Numbered from the stretch's first letter, positions 35,646 to 45,025 are shown. The stretch: 64,000 nt of DNA from Flavobacterium palustre (GCF_014639535.1 NZ_BMGA01000001.1:992001-1056000); one strand, 5' to 3'. The notes: generated by a model not told the origin, from the sequence alone. Numbers and translations are program-made.

Positions 35646-36452
35646 TTATTGTAAGTAATAAATATAGCCTACATTGAGCCAAACTAACCAGTCATTGGCT
35701 TTGTTTTCTTTGTATAAATCCGGATTTGGTTTTAAACCGTCAACCCAGTCAGAGAAATAATATTGAAAACGCAAATCGACCATTAAATCACTCAGAGGAG
35801 TTAGTTTGTAACGCGTTCCTACACTGGATACAACAGACCAAACGCTGCCGCCTTCGGTGGAAAAACCATATTGGCGATTATCTGTTGGAGTCAGGTATTT
35901 GGGATAGGTAGTTAAAGGTGTTCCCAAAGGTCCCATGGTAGAATAAGCTTCGGTGTTGTAATAACTAAATTGGGCGCCAAGACTTACAAAAGGGCCAAGA
36001 CTTCCAATTCTTGCTGAGAAGTCCCGGATACTTAAAGGGAAATATTCTAATTGCATTCCTAAATTAGTTACAGTGCTATTTCCTTTCATTTCTCGTAATT
36101 GCATGGCTTCGAGGGAATTTTTTTTCACCCATTCGCCAAAATGCTCAAAATTGGTTTTGTTGTAAGACAGTTCGCTTCTTAATTTAAAGTGATCGTTAAA
36201 ATAAGTTTCAGGACTGTAACAGTCACATTCTGCCGTGTAAGAGAAGTTGATGTAGTGGATAATTCCAACTCCAATTCCTGAATTTCCTGCGTTAGTCTCA
36301 AAGTCGTGGCGTACTCCATAATCAGACTGAAAAGCAACAGGACCTGCAATAGCTCCTATTTCATGCGAAAAACCAAGTTGCGCAGTGATGCTATTGGAAA
36401 AACCAAGTAATAGAAATAGTGAAAATAAAGTCAGCCAATTATTCCTGAGCAT
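35646..36452 (-). CDS. THC0290_0291-family outer-membrane protein
   Basis: About 268 residues with a signal peptide ending near SITAQ. The beta-rich body has aromatic strand ends and a terminal GYIYYLQ, typical of an outer-membrane barrel. LGFSHEIGAIAGPVAFQSD and FSYTAECDCYSPETYFNDH match the Flavobacteriia family given this name. Function is unknown. The start at 36452 gives the signal peptide. Confidence 0.82.
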   Translation of the reverse strand: MLRNNWLTLFSLFLLLGFSNSITAQLGFSHEIGAIAGPVAFQSDYGVRHDFETNAGNSGIGVGIIHYINFSYTAECDCYSPETYFNDHFKLRSELSYNKTNFEHFGEWVKKNSLEAMQLREMKGNSTVTNLGMQLEYFPLSIRDFSARIGSLGPFVSLGAQFSYYNTEAYSTMGPLGTPLTTYPKYLTPTDNRQYGFSTEGGSVWSVVSSVGTRYKLTPLSDLMVDLRFQYYFSDWVDGLKPNPDLYKENKANDWLVWLNVGYIYYLQ

Positions 36453-36474
36453 TGTTGTAGCATTCGAGTAGGAA

Positions 36475-36482
36475 CAAAGATA
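36475..36482 (-). promoter_or_regulatory. -7 promoter box TATCTTTG of the 35646 gene
   Basis: CAAAGATA on the + strand, 22 bp before the start at 36452. Confidence 0.65.
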
Positions 36483-36648
36483 TAAAAACATTATTTCCTT
36501 ATTCAAATAATAGTAAACTAATTAGGCTAAAATTCCTTTCGGATTTCGGGCTGTTTTCCGGATGAAATTTTGAATTCATTACTTATAATAAACAAGTTAA
36601 TTCTTTCTTTTTTTAAGTTAATTATCAGCGGTGTTTTTCTATAAAATG

Positions 36649-36656
36649 TATATTTG
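36649..36656 (+). promoter_or_regulatory. -7 promoter box TATATTTG of gdhA
   Basis: A perfect box about 45 bp before ATG 36702. Confidence 0.6.
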
Positions 36657-36701
36657 TATAAGGAGCAAAACGTTTTTTTAACTAAAAAAATCCAAATTAC
36701 T

Positions 36702-38045
36702 ATGTCTCAAGCGATTCAAGATTTTATAAATGGGGTTACTTTAAAAAATCCTAACGAACCTGAATTTTTACAAGCAGTTTTAGAAGTGGCTGAAACAGTC
36801 ATTCCCTTTATTGAGCAAAATGCAAAATATCAAAATAAGATGCTTTTAGAACGAATGGTAGAAGCGGACAGAATTGTTATTTTTCGGGTGGCATGGATTG
36901 ATGATAAAGGAGAAATTCAGGTCAACAGAGGTTACCGTATCCAGATGAACTCGGCTATCGGGCCTTACAAAGGCGGACTGCGTTTTCATCCAACGGTGAA
37001 TTTAAGTGTTTTGAAATTTCTGGCTTTCGAACAAACCTTTAAAAATAGTTTGACCACTTTGCCTATGGGCGGGGGAAAAGGAGGTTCGGATTTTGATCCA
37101 AAAGGAAAATCCGATAATGAGGTCATGCGTTTTTGCCAAAGTTTTATGATTGAATTGTCTAAATATATTGGAGCTGATATTGATGTTCCGGCGGGAGATA
37201 TTGGAGTTGGAGGAAGAGAAGTAGGGTATCTTTTTGGGCAATACAAGCGACTTCGAAATGAATTTACAGGTGTGTTAACCGGTAAAGGCGTTTCTTTTGG
37301 GGGTTCGCTAATCAGACCTGAAGCCACAGGATACGGAGTGGTTTATTTTGCACAAAGTATGCTGGCTACTAAAGGGGATGATATGAAAGCTAAGATTGTT
37401 ACGGTTTCCGGTTCAGGAAATGTGGCGCAATACGCCGTTCAAAAAGCGACTCAGTTAGGAGCCAAAGTAATTACAATGTCAGATTCGGGAGGTTACATTT
37501 ATGATGCAGACGGAATCGATGCTGAAAAGTTGGCTCATGTTATGTATTTAAAAAATGAATTACGAACCCGAATTAGTGAATATGTTATCAGGTATCCCAA
37601 TGCAAAATACATTGCCGGAGCCAAACCCTGGGAGCAAAAATGTGATATTGCTTTGCCTTGTGCCACTCAAAACGAATTGGATGAAGAAAGTGCTAAAACT
37701 TTAGTGGCTAACGGTTGTATTTGTGTTGCCGAAGGTGCTAATATGCCTTCAACCTATGAGGCCGTTGTTGTTTTTCATGATGCTAAAATTTTATTTGCAC
37801 CCGGAAAAGCATCTAATGCGGGTGGAGTGGCTACTTCAGGCTTAGAAATGTCGCAAAATTCCTTGCGATTGAGTTGGACTGCCGAAGAAGTAGATGAAAA
37901 ATTAAGGAAAATTATGCTCAACATTCATGCAGCCTGCGTAAAATATGGTGCTGATGCCGACGGTTATGTGGATTATGTAAAAGGAGCCAATATAGCGGGT
38001 TTTGTAAAAGTAGCCGACGCCATGCTGGCGCAGGGTGTGGTTTAG
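36702..38045 (+). CDS. gdhA: NADP-specific glutamate dehydrogenase
   Basis: A 447-residue enzyme that makes glutamate from 2-oxoglutarate and ammonium. The length equals E. coli GdhA. GPYKGGLRFHPTVNLSVLKF and LPMGGGKGGSDFDPKGKSD carry the substrate lysines, VTVSGSGNVAQYAVQKA is the dinucleotide fold, and EGANMPSTYEA is typical. The start at 36702 (MSQAIQDFI) is preferred over an upstream ATG that overlaps the promoter box. Confidence 0.97.
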   Translation: MSQAIQDFINGVTLKNPNEPEFLQAVLEVAETVIPFIEQNAKYQNKMLLERMVEADRIVIFRVAWIDDKGEIQVNRGYRIQMNSAIGPYKGGLRFHPTVNLSVLKFLAFEQTFKNSLTTLPMGGGKGGSDFDPKGKSDNEVMRFCQSFMIELSKYIGADIDVPAGDIGVGGREVGYLFGQYKRLRNEFTGVLTGKGVSFGGSLIRPEATGYGVVYFAQSMLATKGDDMKAKIVTVSGSGNVAQYAVQKATQLGAKVITMSDSGGYIYDADGIDAEKLAHVMYLKNELRTRISEYVIRYPNAKYIAGAKPWEQKCDIALPCATQNELDEESAKTLVANGCICVAEGANMPSTYEAVVVFHDAKILFAPGKASNAGGVATSGLEMSQNSLRLSWTAEEVDEKLRKIMLNIHAACVKYGADADGYVDYVKGANIAGFVKVADAMLAQGVV

Positions 38046-38096
38046 TTTTTAGTAAACCTTAGAGCATTATAGTTAATGATATAAAACTAATAAAAA

Positions 38097-38183
38097 CACC
38101 CCGGTCTTCGACCACCCCTCTAAAAGAGGGGAATGGCGATCGAAATTCCCCTCCTTTGGAGGGGTGCCCAAGGGGCGGGGTGG
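38097..38183. repeat. G/C-rich double palindrome, CCCCTCC family
   Basis: Two ~40-bp half-units in opposite orientation (CACCCCGG..GAGGGGAA and TTCCCCTCC..GGGGTGG) meet around a short spacer. Each half also forms its own hairpin. It lies between gdhA and recO. Confidence 0.85.
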
Positions 38184-38245
38184 TTATAAAGATATTTATA
38201 TAATGCACTACGGGCTTAGTAGTGTTCAAACTAAGGACTAAGTAC

Positions 38246-38253
38246 TATCTTTG
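38246..38253 (+). promoter_or_regulatory. -7 promoter box TATCTTTG of recO
   Basis: A perfect box about 22 bp before ATG 38276. Confidence 0.65.
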
Positions 38254-38275
38254 CTTTTTATTTCAAATCAAATCC

Positions 38276-38989
38276 ATGCAAATTAAAACCAAGGCAATCG
38301 TTATTTCGGCTTTAAAGTATCAGGAAAAAAGCCTGATAGTAAAATGCTTTACGTTGTCGCATGGATTGAAAACCTATTTTGTTCGTGATGCTTTTTCGAA
38401 TAGAAAGAGTAATCAAAAAATGGCTTATTTCCAACCCATGACTATTCTGGAAATAGAAGCGACGCATAAGAACAAAGGCACGATGGAGCATTTTAAAGAA
38501 ATTAAAATTGCAGCGCCATTTCAGTCGATACATTCGGATATTTACAAGAGTACTATTGTGCTGTTTCTTTCTGAAATTTTACATCATTCGATACACGAAG
38601 AAGAAAGAAACGAGTCGCTTTTTACTTTTTTAGAAACGGCCTTACATTGGCTGGATAATCATGATGAAATTGCTAATTTTCATCTGATTCTAATGCTCGA
38701 AATGACCAAGTATCTCGGTTTTTATCCTGATACTTCTGATGTGGATATGCCTTTTTTCGAAATGAATGAAGGTGTTTTTACTCCTTTTTCAGGAACAAAT
38801 TCCTTAAGCGAACACGAAACTCAATTGTTCAAAAAACTGATTGCTATAAAATTTGATAACGACCAGAAGGTATTTCATGTTATCGAAAGGCAATTGCTTT
38901 TGAAAATTTTTATTGATTATTATGCGTATCATTTAGATGGTTTTAAAAAACCAAAGTCACTGGAGGTTTTAAAGGAGGTTTTTGCCTGA
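38276..38989 (+). CDS. recO: DNA repair protein RecO
   Basis: A 237-residue RecFOR-pathway protein that helps load RecA and anneals SSB-coated strands. The N-terminal OB fold is KTKAIVISALKYQEKSLIVK, then CFTLSHGLKTYFVRDAF. A helical C-terminal domain follows (HLILMLEMTKYLGFYPD). The zinc-finger cysteines of some RecO proteins are absent, as is common in Bacteroidota. The 3' end overlaps the convergent barrel-lipoprotein gene by 61 bp. Confidence 0.93.
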   Translation: MQIKTKAIVISALKYQEKSLIVKCFTLSHGLKTYFVRDAFSNRKSNQKMAYFQPMTILEIEATHKNKGTMEHFKEIKIAAPFQSIHSDIYKSTIVLFLSEILHHSIHEEERNESLFTFLETALHWLDNHDEIANFHLILMLEMTKYLGFYPDTSDVDMPFFEMNEGVFTPFSGTNSLSEHETQLFKKLIAIKFDNDQKVFHVIERQLLLKIFIDYYAYHLDGFKKPKSLEVLKEVFA

Positions 38990-39732
38990 GTTGTTTTTGT
39001 TGCTTTAGATGGGTTTAAATTTATTTTGAGACCTAAAGAGATAATATCTTTTTGCTGAGGGAATGAGGAATCCGTAAGATTCAAACTGTAAACATATTGA
39101 AGCTGAAGTTTGAAATTTTCTAATCCAGCCCGAATAGTGAGTGCCGGTTCAAACAACCAAAAAGCATTGTTTGTTTTTAAATAGGCAACATCATAATTAG
39201 TTGCGTTGTCATCGCCATTGATGTCTTTGTATTTTAAATGGACAAGTCTTGAAGAAAGAGAGGTGGAAAAATATTTCCGACTGTAACTGATACTGGGCTG
39301 AATTCCTACACGATTAAATTTGGCCGAAAAATTATCATATCCGCTTTCGTTAGTGTAATTTTTTAATTCAAGTTTTCCAAAACAAAGTAAGCCATAGGTT
39401 TCAAATACAAAATGAGGAGCAACTTTGTTGAAATAGCCGGCACCTATTTCCAGCATTCTTCCCGTTGCTTTGTAGTCATCTGAGGAATCACTTAAGTATC
39501 CGCCATTACCATTTTTTACCCAATCTCCATTGAACTGTAAAGCTATGTGATCGCTTATAGCATGAGCGGTTTGGATTTCAAATCCATTGGTATATTCACT
39601 TTTGTTGTAAGCAACTCCAAAGTTAGTTTGTCCCTTGGCTTGCATTATGGGTATATTTTGTGAATTGGGAACATAGTATTCAGGGCTGCATCCTAAACTG
39701 AGGATTACGATAATGAGTAAAATAGTTTTCAT
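38929..39732 (-). CDS. outer-membrane beta-barrel lipoprotein (hypothetical)
   Basis: A 267-residue protein with lipobox LGCS. The body has alternating beta-strands (TNFGVAYNKSEYTNGFEI; PHFVFETYGLLCFGKLEL; RVGIQPSISYSRKYF), ending in IISLGLKINLNP plus a 25-residue polar tail. The tail lies in the part that overlaps recO on the other strand. It fits no named family I recognise. It is the last gene of the minus-strand run 38929-42961. Confidence 0.72.
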   Translation of the reverse strand: MKTILLIIVILSLGCSPEYYVPNSQNIPIMQAKGQTNFGVAYNKSEYTNGFEIQTAHAISDHIALQFNGDWVKNGNGGYLSDSSDDYKATGRMLEIGAGYFNKVAPHFVFETYGLLCFGKLELKNYTNESGYDNFSAKFNRVGIQPSISYSRKYFSTSLSSRLVHLKYKDINGDDNATNYDVAYLKTNNAFWLFEPALTIRAGLENFKLQLQYVYSLNLTDSSFPQQKDIISLGLKINLNPSKATKTTQAKTSFKTSSDFGFLKPSK

Positions 39733-39743
39733 GATGTTAGTTT

Positions 39744-40592
39744 TTAAGGTTGGGAAGCTTGGCTTATGAGTTGTTGCCCGTGATTTTTATTTCCGATATT
39801 GTAAGATTTGAACTTGTTGACATGATTGTTGGCGATCATTTTGATAATAAAATCAGGGAGTAATTTATCGATTAATAAAAAAAGCTTGTTCATGAATCCC
39901 GGAATAATTATTTCTTTCTGATTTAATAATTCCCTGATGGCTATAGCTGCAACTTTATCAGGGTTCATAATAGATTGGCGTGCCAACCAATGATTAGACT
40001 GATTAGTCATTATGGTTGTTGGGTTTGTATTCATGCCTCCGGGGCAAATGACACTCACATTGATATGGTCTGATTTTAATTCGGCACGCAGGCTTTTTGA
40101 AAAAGAATAAACATAGGATTTTGTAGCGCCATACACCTGTTTTTTAGCCAGATAAAAGAAACAGCTCAGGCTGCTTACATTTAAAATATGTGAAGGCTGA
40201 TGGGTTTTTAGCATTTCCAAAAACAAACTGCTGAGTAATGTAGCTACCATTACATTTAATTTGACCTGTTTTTGATAGAAATCGATAGATCCTTCTTTGA
40301 AAAACATAGTGCTCCCCAGGCCGACATTGTTGATGAGTATATTAACAGAGAGATTCATTTGTTCTACTTCTTTGAAAAGTGATACGCAATTTTCTTCAAT
40401 CGAAAGGTCCTTTTCAATAGGAACCACATCAACTTTATAGTTTTGGATTATAGATTCAGTCAGTTGGCTGAGTCCCGAATTGGGTAATGAAACCAGAATT
40501 AAGTTCATTTTTCTTTTGGCGCATTCAATGGCTAATGCTTTTCCGAATCCTTCGCTAGAGCCGGTTATCAGGGTGTAAAGTTTAGTATTCAT
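39744..40592 (-). CDS. short-chain dehydrogenase/reductase (SDR)
   Basis: A 282-residue classical SDR. The cofactor motif is TGSSEGFGKALAIECAKR, NNVG follows, and the catalytic residues are Ser in LNVSSLSCF and YxxxK in YGATK. A hydrophobic C-terminal segment (LFLLIDKLLPDFIIKMI) suggests membrane association, as in 3-ketoacyl/sterol-type SDRs. Its start overlaps the end of the upstream epimerase gene by 11 bp, so the two are translationally coupled. Substrate unknown. Confidence 0.88.
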   Translation of the reverse strand: MNTKLYTLITGSSEGFGKALAIECAKRKMNLILVSLPNSGLSQLTESIIQNYKVDVVPIEKDLSIEENCVSLFKEVEQMNLSVNILINNVGLGSTMFFKEGSIDFYQKQVKLNVMVATLLSSLFLEMLKTHQPSHILNVSSLSCFFYLAKKQVYGATKSYVYSFSKSLRAELKSDHINVSVICPGGMNTNPTTIMTNQSNHWLARQSIMNPDKVAAIAIRELLNQKEIIIPGFMNKLFLLIDKLLPDFIIKMIANNHVNKFKSYNIGNKNHGQQLISQASQP

Positions 40593-41577
40593 GACGTTGA
40601 TTTTTTAGATGAGGAATAGTTTGTTTCAGGGCTTCTTCAAAAGGAGTGATTTTATATCCTAAAAACTGAATGGCTTTGTTGCTGCTAAAGAGTTTGTTGC
40701 AAAAAATTTGTTGGATACTTTCATTGGTAACAAAAGGTTCTTTGTGTGTAGTGTAAAATCGGATCCATTGCATTAATGAAATGATTTTCAGAATGATTTT
40801 AGGGATTTCGATGATTTTGGTTTTGACCCCGGAAATATTTTTTACGGTGTTGAAAAAATCTTTATACGAAATATTTTCTCCTCCCAGAATGTAATTTTCT
40901 CCTGATTTTCCTTTGTTTAAAGCAAGAATGTGACCTTCAATTACATCGTCAATAAAACAATAATTGGCTATCAGATGACTCGGTTTTGGGATAAAAGTAG
41001 GTTTACCATTTAAGAAATTATGAATTACAATATTCATACTGATACATTTTGTTTCGGTGCAACTGTAGCCGTAGATTTTTGACGGAGCTACAATTATGGT
41101 ATGAAGACCTTTGGAAGCATATTCTCTTACCAAATTTTCTGCTTCATATTTGGTGCTGTCATAATCGCAGATAAAAGGAGTTGTTCGCGAATCATTTTCG
41201 GTTAACGATCTCCCGTTTGATGGTCCAATTACACTGCAGCTACTGGTAAAGAGAAATTTTTGTATGCCAAATTCTAATGATTTTTCAAGTAAATTATAGG
41301 TACCTTCTACATTTATTTTATAAAATTGACTCGCATCGGTATTGAATATTTTTACCAAAGCAGCAGTGTGGTACACCTGATTACACCCTTGAATTGCATT
41401 AGAAATAGATTGTACATCAGTTATGTCGCCCTGAAAAACGCGGATGTTTTTATGTACAGGAATATTGGGAGATTTTGGGTTTCTTACCAATATGTGTATT
41501 TTGTTATTTTGTTCGGCTAGGGTAAGTGCCAGTTTATGACCTATTTGCCCCGTAGCTCCCGTGATTAAAATTTTCAT
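40582..41577 (-). CDS. NAD-dependent epimerase/dehydratase family protein
   Basis: A 331-residue extended SDR. The Rossmann motif is ILITGATGQIGHKLALTLAE. VYHTAALVKIFNTDASQFY and NVEGTYNLLEKSLEFG are typical. The Ser is in FTSSCSVIGPS; the tyrosine falls in a degenerate DYDSTKYEAENLV block, which keeps YxxxK-like spacing. The closest functional groups are dihydroflavonol-4-reductase-like and sterol/lipid dehydrogenases. It overlaps the SDR downstream and the CPBP gene upstream. Confidence 0.85.
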   Translation of the reverse strand: MKILITGATGQIGHKLALTLAEQNNKIHILVRNPKSPNIPVHKNIRVFQGDITDVQSISNAIQGCNQVYHTAALVKIFNTDASQFYKINVEGTYNLLEKSLEFGIQKFLFTSSCSVIGPSNGRSLTENDSRTTPFICDYDSTKYEAENLVREYASKGLHTIIVAPSKIYGYSCTETKCISMNIVIHNFLNGKPTFIPKPSHLIANYCFIDDVIEGHILALNKGKSGENYILGGENISYKDFFNTVKNISGVKTKIIEIPKIILKIISLMQWIRFYTTHKEPFVTNESIQQIFCNKLFSSNKAIQFLGYKITPFEEALKQTIPHLKNQRHEY

Positions 41578-42262
41578 GACTTTGAGTTTTGGAGTGAACT
41601 AAATTCAATCGGTAAAAGTTAATTTCGTAAGCTAATGAAAAGCTTATGTGCAGGATTATGGCCGGCCATACAGCATGAAAGACTAAGTTGAATATACATA
41701 CGGCAATTCCGAAAGGAATACAGGCCAGCAGTTCTTTTTTGTTGTTGAAAATATGCAGCAAAACATAAAGCAATACATTGGATAAAATCGCTAAAGGAAT
41801 TCCAAAGTTGTTGGCGGTTTCAAAGAGTAAATTTCCTCTCAGCCATAATTCGTAAGCAAAAAGAAAAAGTGCCCGGCTTATAAAATAGGAACAGAAAAAC
41901 AGTACTGACAACTGTGTTGCATTTTCTGGGGATTGATTTCTGTTTTTAAATGTATTTTTACTTTGATTGAGTGCCAGAAAAAGGATTAAGGCAAATACTA
42001 TCAGGTAGGATACCAATATTTTTGCTGTAATTGTTTCAAAATCAATTAAGGTATTTAAAATTGCGTTTTTTGATGTAATTACAGCGGTAATTCCGAGTAA
42101 AATGGCTCCGAAAAGCTGATTGCTTATCAGCTGCATTGGTTTGGAAGTGAAATTTCCGTTTTCATCAATGAGTCTTTGGCTTCTTTTTTTTATTTGTTTC
42201 CAATTCAAAATAAAAAATAAAATAGAACTGCTGAGGTACAGTAAAAAAGTTGTGGTTTGCAT
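41534..42262 (-). CDS. CPBP-family intramembrane protease-like protein
   Basis: A 242-residue protein with about six membrane segments. The conserved blocks are FAYELWLRGNLLFE, a degenerate form of the EExxxR motif, LLYVLLHIFNN, and LVFHAVWPAIILHISFSLA with further histidines. The family is known as CAAX-protease/bacteriocin-processing membrane proteases. The missing second Glu raises doubt about activity. The end overlaps the epimerase start by 44 bp; the gene starts 3 bp after the DUF6134 stop. Confidence 0.75.
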   Translation of the reverse strand: MQTTTFLLYLSSSILFFILNWKQIKKRSQRLIDENGNFTSKPMQLISNQLFGAILLGITAVITSKNAILNTLIDFETITAKILVSYLIVFALILFLALNQSKNTFKNRNQSPENATQLSVLFFCSYFISRALFLFAYELWLRGNLLFETANNFGIPLAILSNVLLYVLLHIFNNKKELLACIPFGIAVCIFNLVFHAVWPAIILHISFSLAYEINFYRLNLVHSKTQSHENFNHGSYGANRS

Positions 42263-42265
42263 GGC

Positions 42266-42961
42266 TTAACGTTTGATAATTATTTCGGCTTCATAAAACT
42301 TATGTTCAACCTTAACTTTAATGCAGATTCCTTCTTTGTAATAATAGCTGTTGCAATTGCCATTAGGAAATTTCATTTTGTAACTACCATCTTCCATTTT
42401 TATAGGTTTTATAAAACGTTGTTGATTGTCGCAATAAACTTCTTTAGTGTATTTAGGTTCCTGAAAAAACAAACTCAGCAGGTTTGTGTCGATCACAGGA
42501 CAGGAGAGTTTGGTTTTTTTGTTGTTTTCAATGATTTCATATTGGTTTTCATTGAGTTTAATTTCTTTGTCAATTTTTGTTTTTCCGTTCGTTTTTCTCA
42601 ATTGTGATGAATAAATCAGTTTGCCGTTCTCATAAGTAGATGTTTCTTTAGAAAACACTTTGATAGGAAACAGGATGTTGGTTTTAATTTCAGAAGTTAA
42701 CTGAAGATTCGATTTGTTCCCGACTTCATTTTTTTCGAGTTTTAGCCATCCAATATTCGCTCCGTTAAATATTATATTGTAATCAAGTTGTGAGTTTTGA
42801 GCAAAGGAAATGATTGGTAAAAAAGTGATTAGTTTTATGGAAAAATGAATTAGAATCTTGGTAATAAAAACTTTTAAATGAGTGACTGTTTTTATAAAAG
42901 GAGCTGTTAAATTTTGGGGCATACATTTTTTTAAGATTGAAAAAATGATGAGCGTTAACAT
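42266..42961 (-). CDS. DUF6134-family exported protein
   Basis: About 231 residues at most. A hydrophobic signal-like stretch (LITFLPIISFAQ) ends near residue 55, so the true start may be an internal ATG, for example at 42922. The mature part is beta-rich: YNIIFNGANIGWLKLEKNE, then YENGKLIYSSQLRKTNGKTK. This pattern resembles the lipocalin-like DUF3108/DUF6134 group, periplasmic, of unknown function. It heads the minus-strand operon. Confidence 0.72.
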   Translation of the reverse strand: MLTLIIFSILKKCMPQNLTAPFIKTVTHLKVFITKILIHFSIKLITFLPIISFAQNSQLDYNIIFNGANIGWLKLEKNEVGNKSNLQLTSEIKTNILFPIKVFSKETSTYENGKLIYSSQLRKTNGKTKIDKEIKLNENQYEIIENNKKTKLSCPVIDTNLLSLFFQEPKYTKEVYCDNQQRFIKPIKMEDGSYKMKFPNGNCNSYYYKEGICIKVKVEHKFYEAEIIIKR

Positions 42962-42973
42962 GATTGCCGGAAT

Positions 42974-43324
42974 TTAATTTTTAGAAAAGCTGTAATCATT
43001 AAAAACAAAATCGCTGTTTAAGGTAGTTATTGGGATAATAATAGATAGGGAAGAAGAAGTTATGGCTATAATTTCTTCGGATGTTATGGTGTTTTGTGTT
43101 TTGATTTCGGTAATTAGAATGTCTTTTTGAATATTGTGATTGAGCACAACAAGGGAGCGGTGATTTACAGATTGTAGTTTGTTTTCTTCAAACAGAGGTA
43201 TTTGCTTTGTGATGAGGTTTTTATCTGTAAATGATGAGGTTTCTTTCGGATTATTAGTTGTGTGAGTATGACAACTTTTGAACAAGAAAGAAATTAGGAT
43301 TAAAGATGGAGTAAGAGTTTTCAT
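42974..43324 (-). CDS. small lipoprotein (116 aa), diverged paralogue
   Basis: Signal SLILISFLFKSC, then a lipobox cysteine at about residue 18. Its start and the LVVL..DILITEIK core resemble the next gene upstream (43420), suggesting an ancient duplication. Much of the mature part is Ser/Thr/Ile-rich and low in conserved features. No function known. Confidence 0.6.
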   Translation of the reverse strand: MKTLTPSLILISFLFKSCHTHTTNNPKETSSFTDKNLITKQIPLFEENKLQSVNHRSLVVLNHNIQKDILITEIKTQNTITSEEIIAITSSSLSIIIPITTLNSDFVFNDYSFSKN

Positions 43325-43419
43325 GATCTTGAATTTAATAGTGAAAAAAATAATAAGTATTAATATGATTACCAGTCTTTAGTCTGATGGAATTGTAAAA
43401 TTGCTTATGTCAAAATCAC

Positions 43420-43758
43420 TCATTCCATAAAATCACTCATTGCAATAGTTCCAACTACAATTAATGTAGTTAATCCTAATGTAGCCAGTAGTCCTAAGGT
43501 TTTTGGAGTTGAGAATTTTTCCTCTTTGATTTCTGTAATTTTTGATAGCGGAATGTTTTTTAGGACATCGTTTTTAGATACAACCAGAGTGCTGTCATTT
43601 ACGAATAGTAGTTTTACTTTTTCGGATTTATCAGCTTGCGATATTTTGTAATTGCTTCCTGAAAATAGAGCGTCGTCTTTCAAATCGATTGCTTTATAAG
43701 TGTAGCAACTTTGGAATAAGAAAGAGATTGCGATAAGATAAATAATTGAAGTTTTCAT
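43420..43758 (-). CDS. small lipoprotein (112 aa)
   Basis: Signal IYLIAISFLFQSC with lipobox cysteine at about residue 18. Mature part: VKLLFVNDSTLVVSKNDVLK, then NIPLSKITEIKEEKFSTPKT, and a C-terminal membrane segment LGLLATLGLTTLIVVGTIAM. It could be anchored at both ends in the envelope. Related to the protein at 42974. Function unknown. Confidence 0.65.
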   Translation of the reverse strand: MKTSIIYLIAISFLFQSCYTYKAIDLKDDALFSGSNYKISQADKSEKVKLLFVNDSTLVVSKNDVLKNIPLSKITEIKEEKFSTPKTLGLLATLGLTTLIVVGTIAMSDFME

Positions 43759-43873
43759 AATCTTGGTGTTTTAATTTCTATATCAAAATTATGGTGGGTA
43801 AAAAGAAGCGTTATCCCAGATTGTCTATTTTGCAGAAATCCGGATAAATTGAAAAATATAGGACTACTAAATC

Positions 43874-44983
43874 CTACATTTCTTTATACTCTGAAGGAGT
43901 TTGGGAAGTGAATTTTTTAAAAGCAGTATAAAAAGTTGATTTAGAATTAAAACCGCATTCCAGTCCAATAGCAACATTTGTATAAGCTGAATAATTAGGG
44001 TTAGTTAAATATTTTTTGGCTTTTTCAACCCTTAAATAATTGATGTAATCCGAAAAATTATAACCACTTTCCTGATTGATTAGGTGGGATAATTTACTGG
44101 TGCTGATATTCATCTCAGCAGCCAGTTTTTCCAGACTAAAATTAGGATCAATATAGCGTTTGTTTTTTACAATATAGTCCTTAATAGGTTTGAATTTGCT
44201 GTCGTTAGCATGGTTGTTATTGTTATTAAGGGCAGCTTCTTTGTTTTTTTCTTCAATTAAGATTGCTTTTCGTAATTCAATACGTTCTGTCATTAAAGAA
44301 TAATTGTAAAAGCCCTGATAGCTTATCCAGTATAACAATGTAGTAGTACTGAGGCGTAAAGGATAATATATGAACACCTGTGGATTTAAGGTTTTGTCCA
44401 GATTTAGTAAAATGGCACAAACCCACATGAGAATGATAATGACTCCTAAAAACATTAAATTTCGCAACCATTTTAAATTGTCAAAAACTAATATTTGTTG
44501 GTATAAATCAGTGTATTTAAATAGTATTAACAGTGTTTTTACAAAAAGAAAAATAGAGTACAAAGCATTGATGATTTCTTCTGTCTGTACATATTTTGCA
44601 ATAAACATATTTTGCCCCAAATGATAATAATGGGGGTACAATGCAATTCGAATCAATATTTCGATTATAAAAATCGAAAAGGAGATGTACACGTATGAGG
44701 AAATTTTTTTTTCAATTTTTAGATAATAGGTCAAAAAAACATAAAAGGAGGGTACTATTAAAACATACCAGGGAATTTGTAGTCTTTTTATAAAAAAGGG
44801 AGCGTCAATTAGAAATGTTTCCAATGAAAAAGCCTGAAGATTGTTAAGTATCAAAAAGGCAATAACAAGATTGAGATAAAGGATAGCCTTATCTGTTTTC
44901 TTTTTAAAGCACAGCGTTGTAATTATGAAAATAATTCCAAGCAGTACCCCTGATATCATCACAAAATCAAATACTTGTTTCAT
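43874..44983 (-). CDS. membrane-bound AraC-family regulator
   Basis: A 369-residue protein with about seven N-terminal membrane helices (residues ~5-225) and a C-terminal AraC double HTH. The HTH reads FSLEKLAAEMNISTSKLSHL, then SGYNFSDYINYLRVEKAKKY and AIGLECGFNSKSTFYTAFKK. These 7TM-AraC proteins are common in Flavobacteriia and are thought to sense membrane or envelope signals. The small lipoprotein genes downstream on the same strand are possible targets (inference). Confidence 0.88.
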   Translation of the reverse strand: MKQVFDFVMISGVLLGIIFIITTLCFKKKTDKAILYLNLVIAFLILNNLQAFSLETFLIDAPFFIKRLQIPWYVLIVPSFYVFLTYYLKIEKKISSYVYISFSIFIIEILIRIALYPHYYHLGQNMFIAKYVQTEEIINALYSIFLFVKTLLILFKYTDLYQQILVFDNLKWLRNLMFLGVIIILMWVCAILLNLDKTLNPQVFIYYPLRLSTTTLLYWISYQGFYNYSLMTERIELRKAILIEEKNKEAALNNNNNHANDSKFKPIKDYIVKNKRYIDPNFSLEKLAAEMNISTSKLSHLINQESGYNFSDYINYLRVEKAKKYLTNPNYSAYTNVAIGLECGFNSKSTFYTAFKKFTSQTPSEYKEM

Positions 44984-45025
44984 TTTTTGAAAGATTTGTT
45001 AGTCAATACTACTCTTGGTTTTAGG

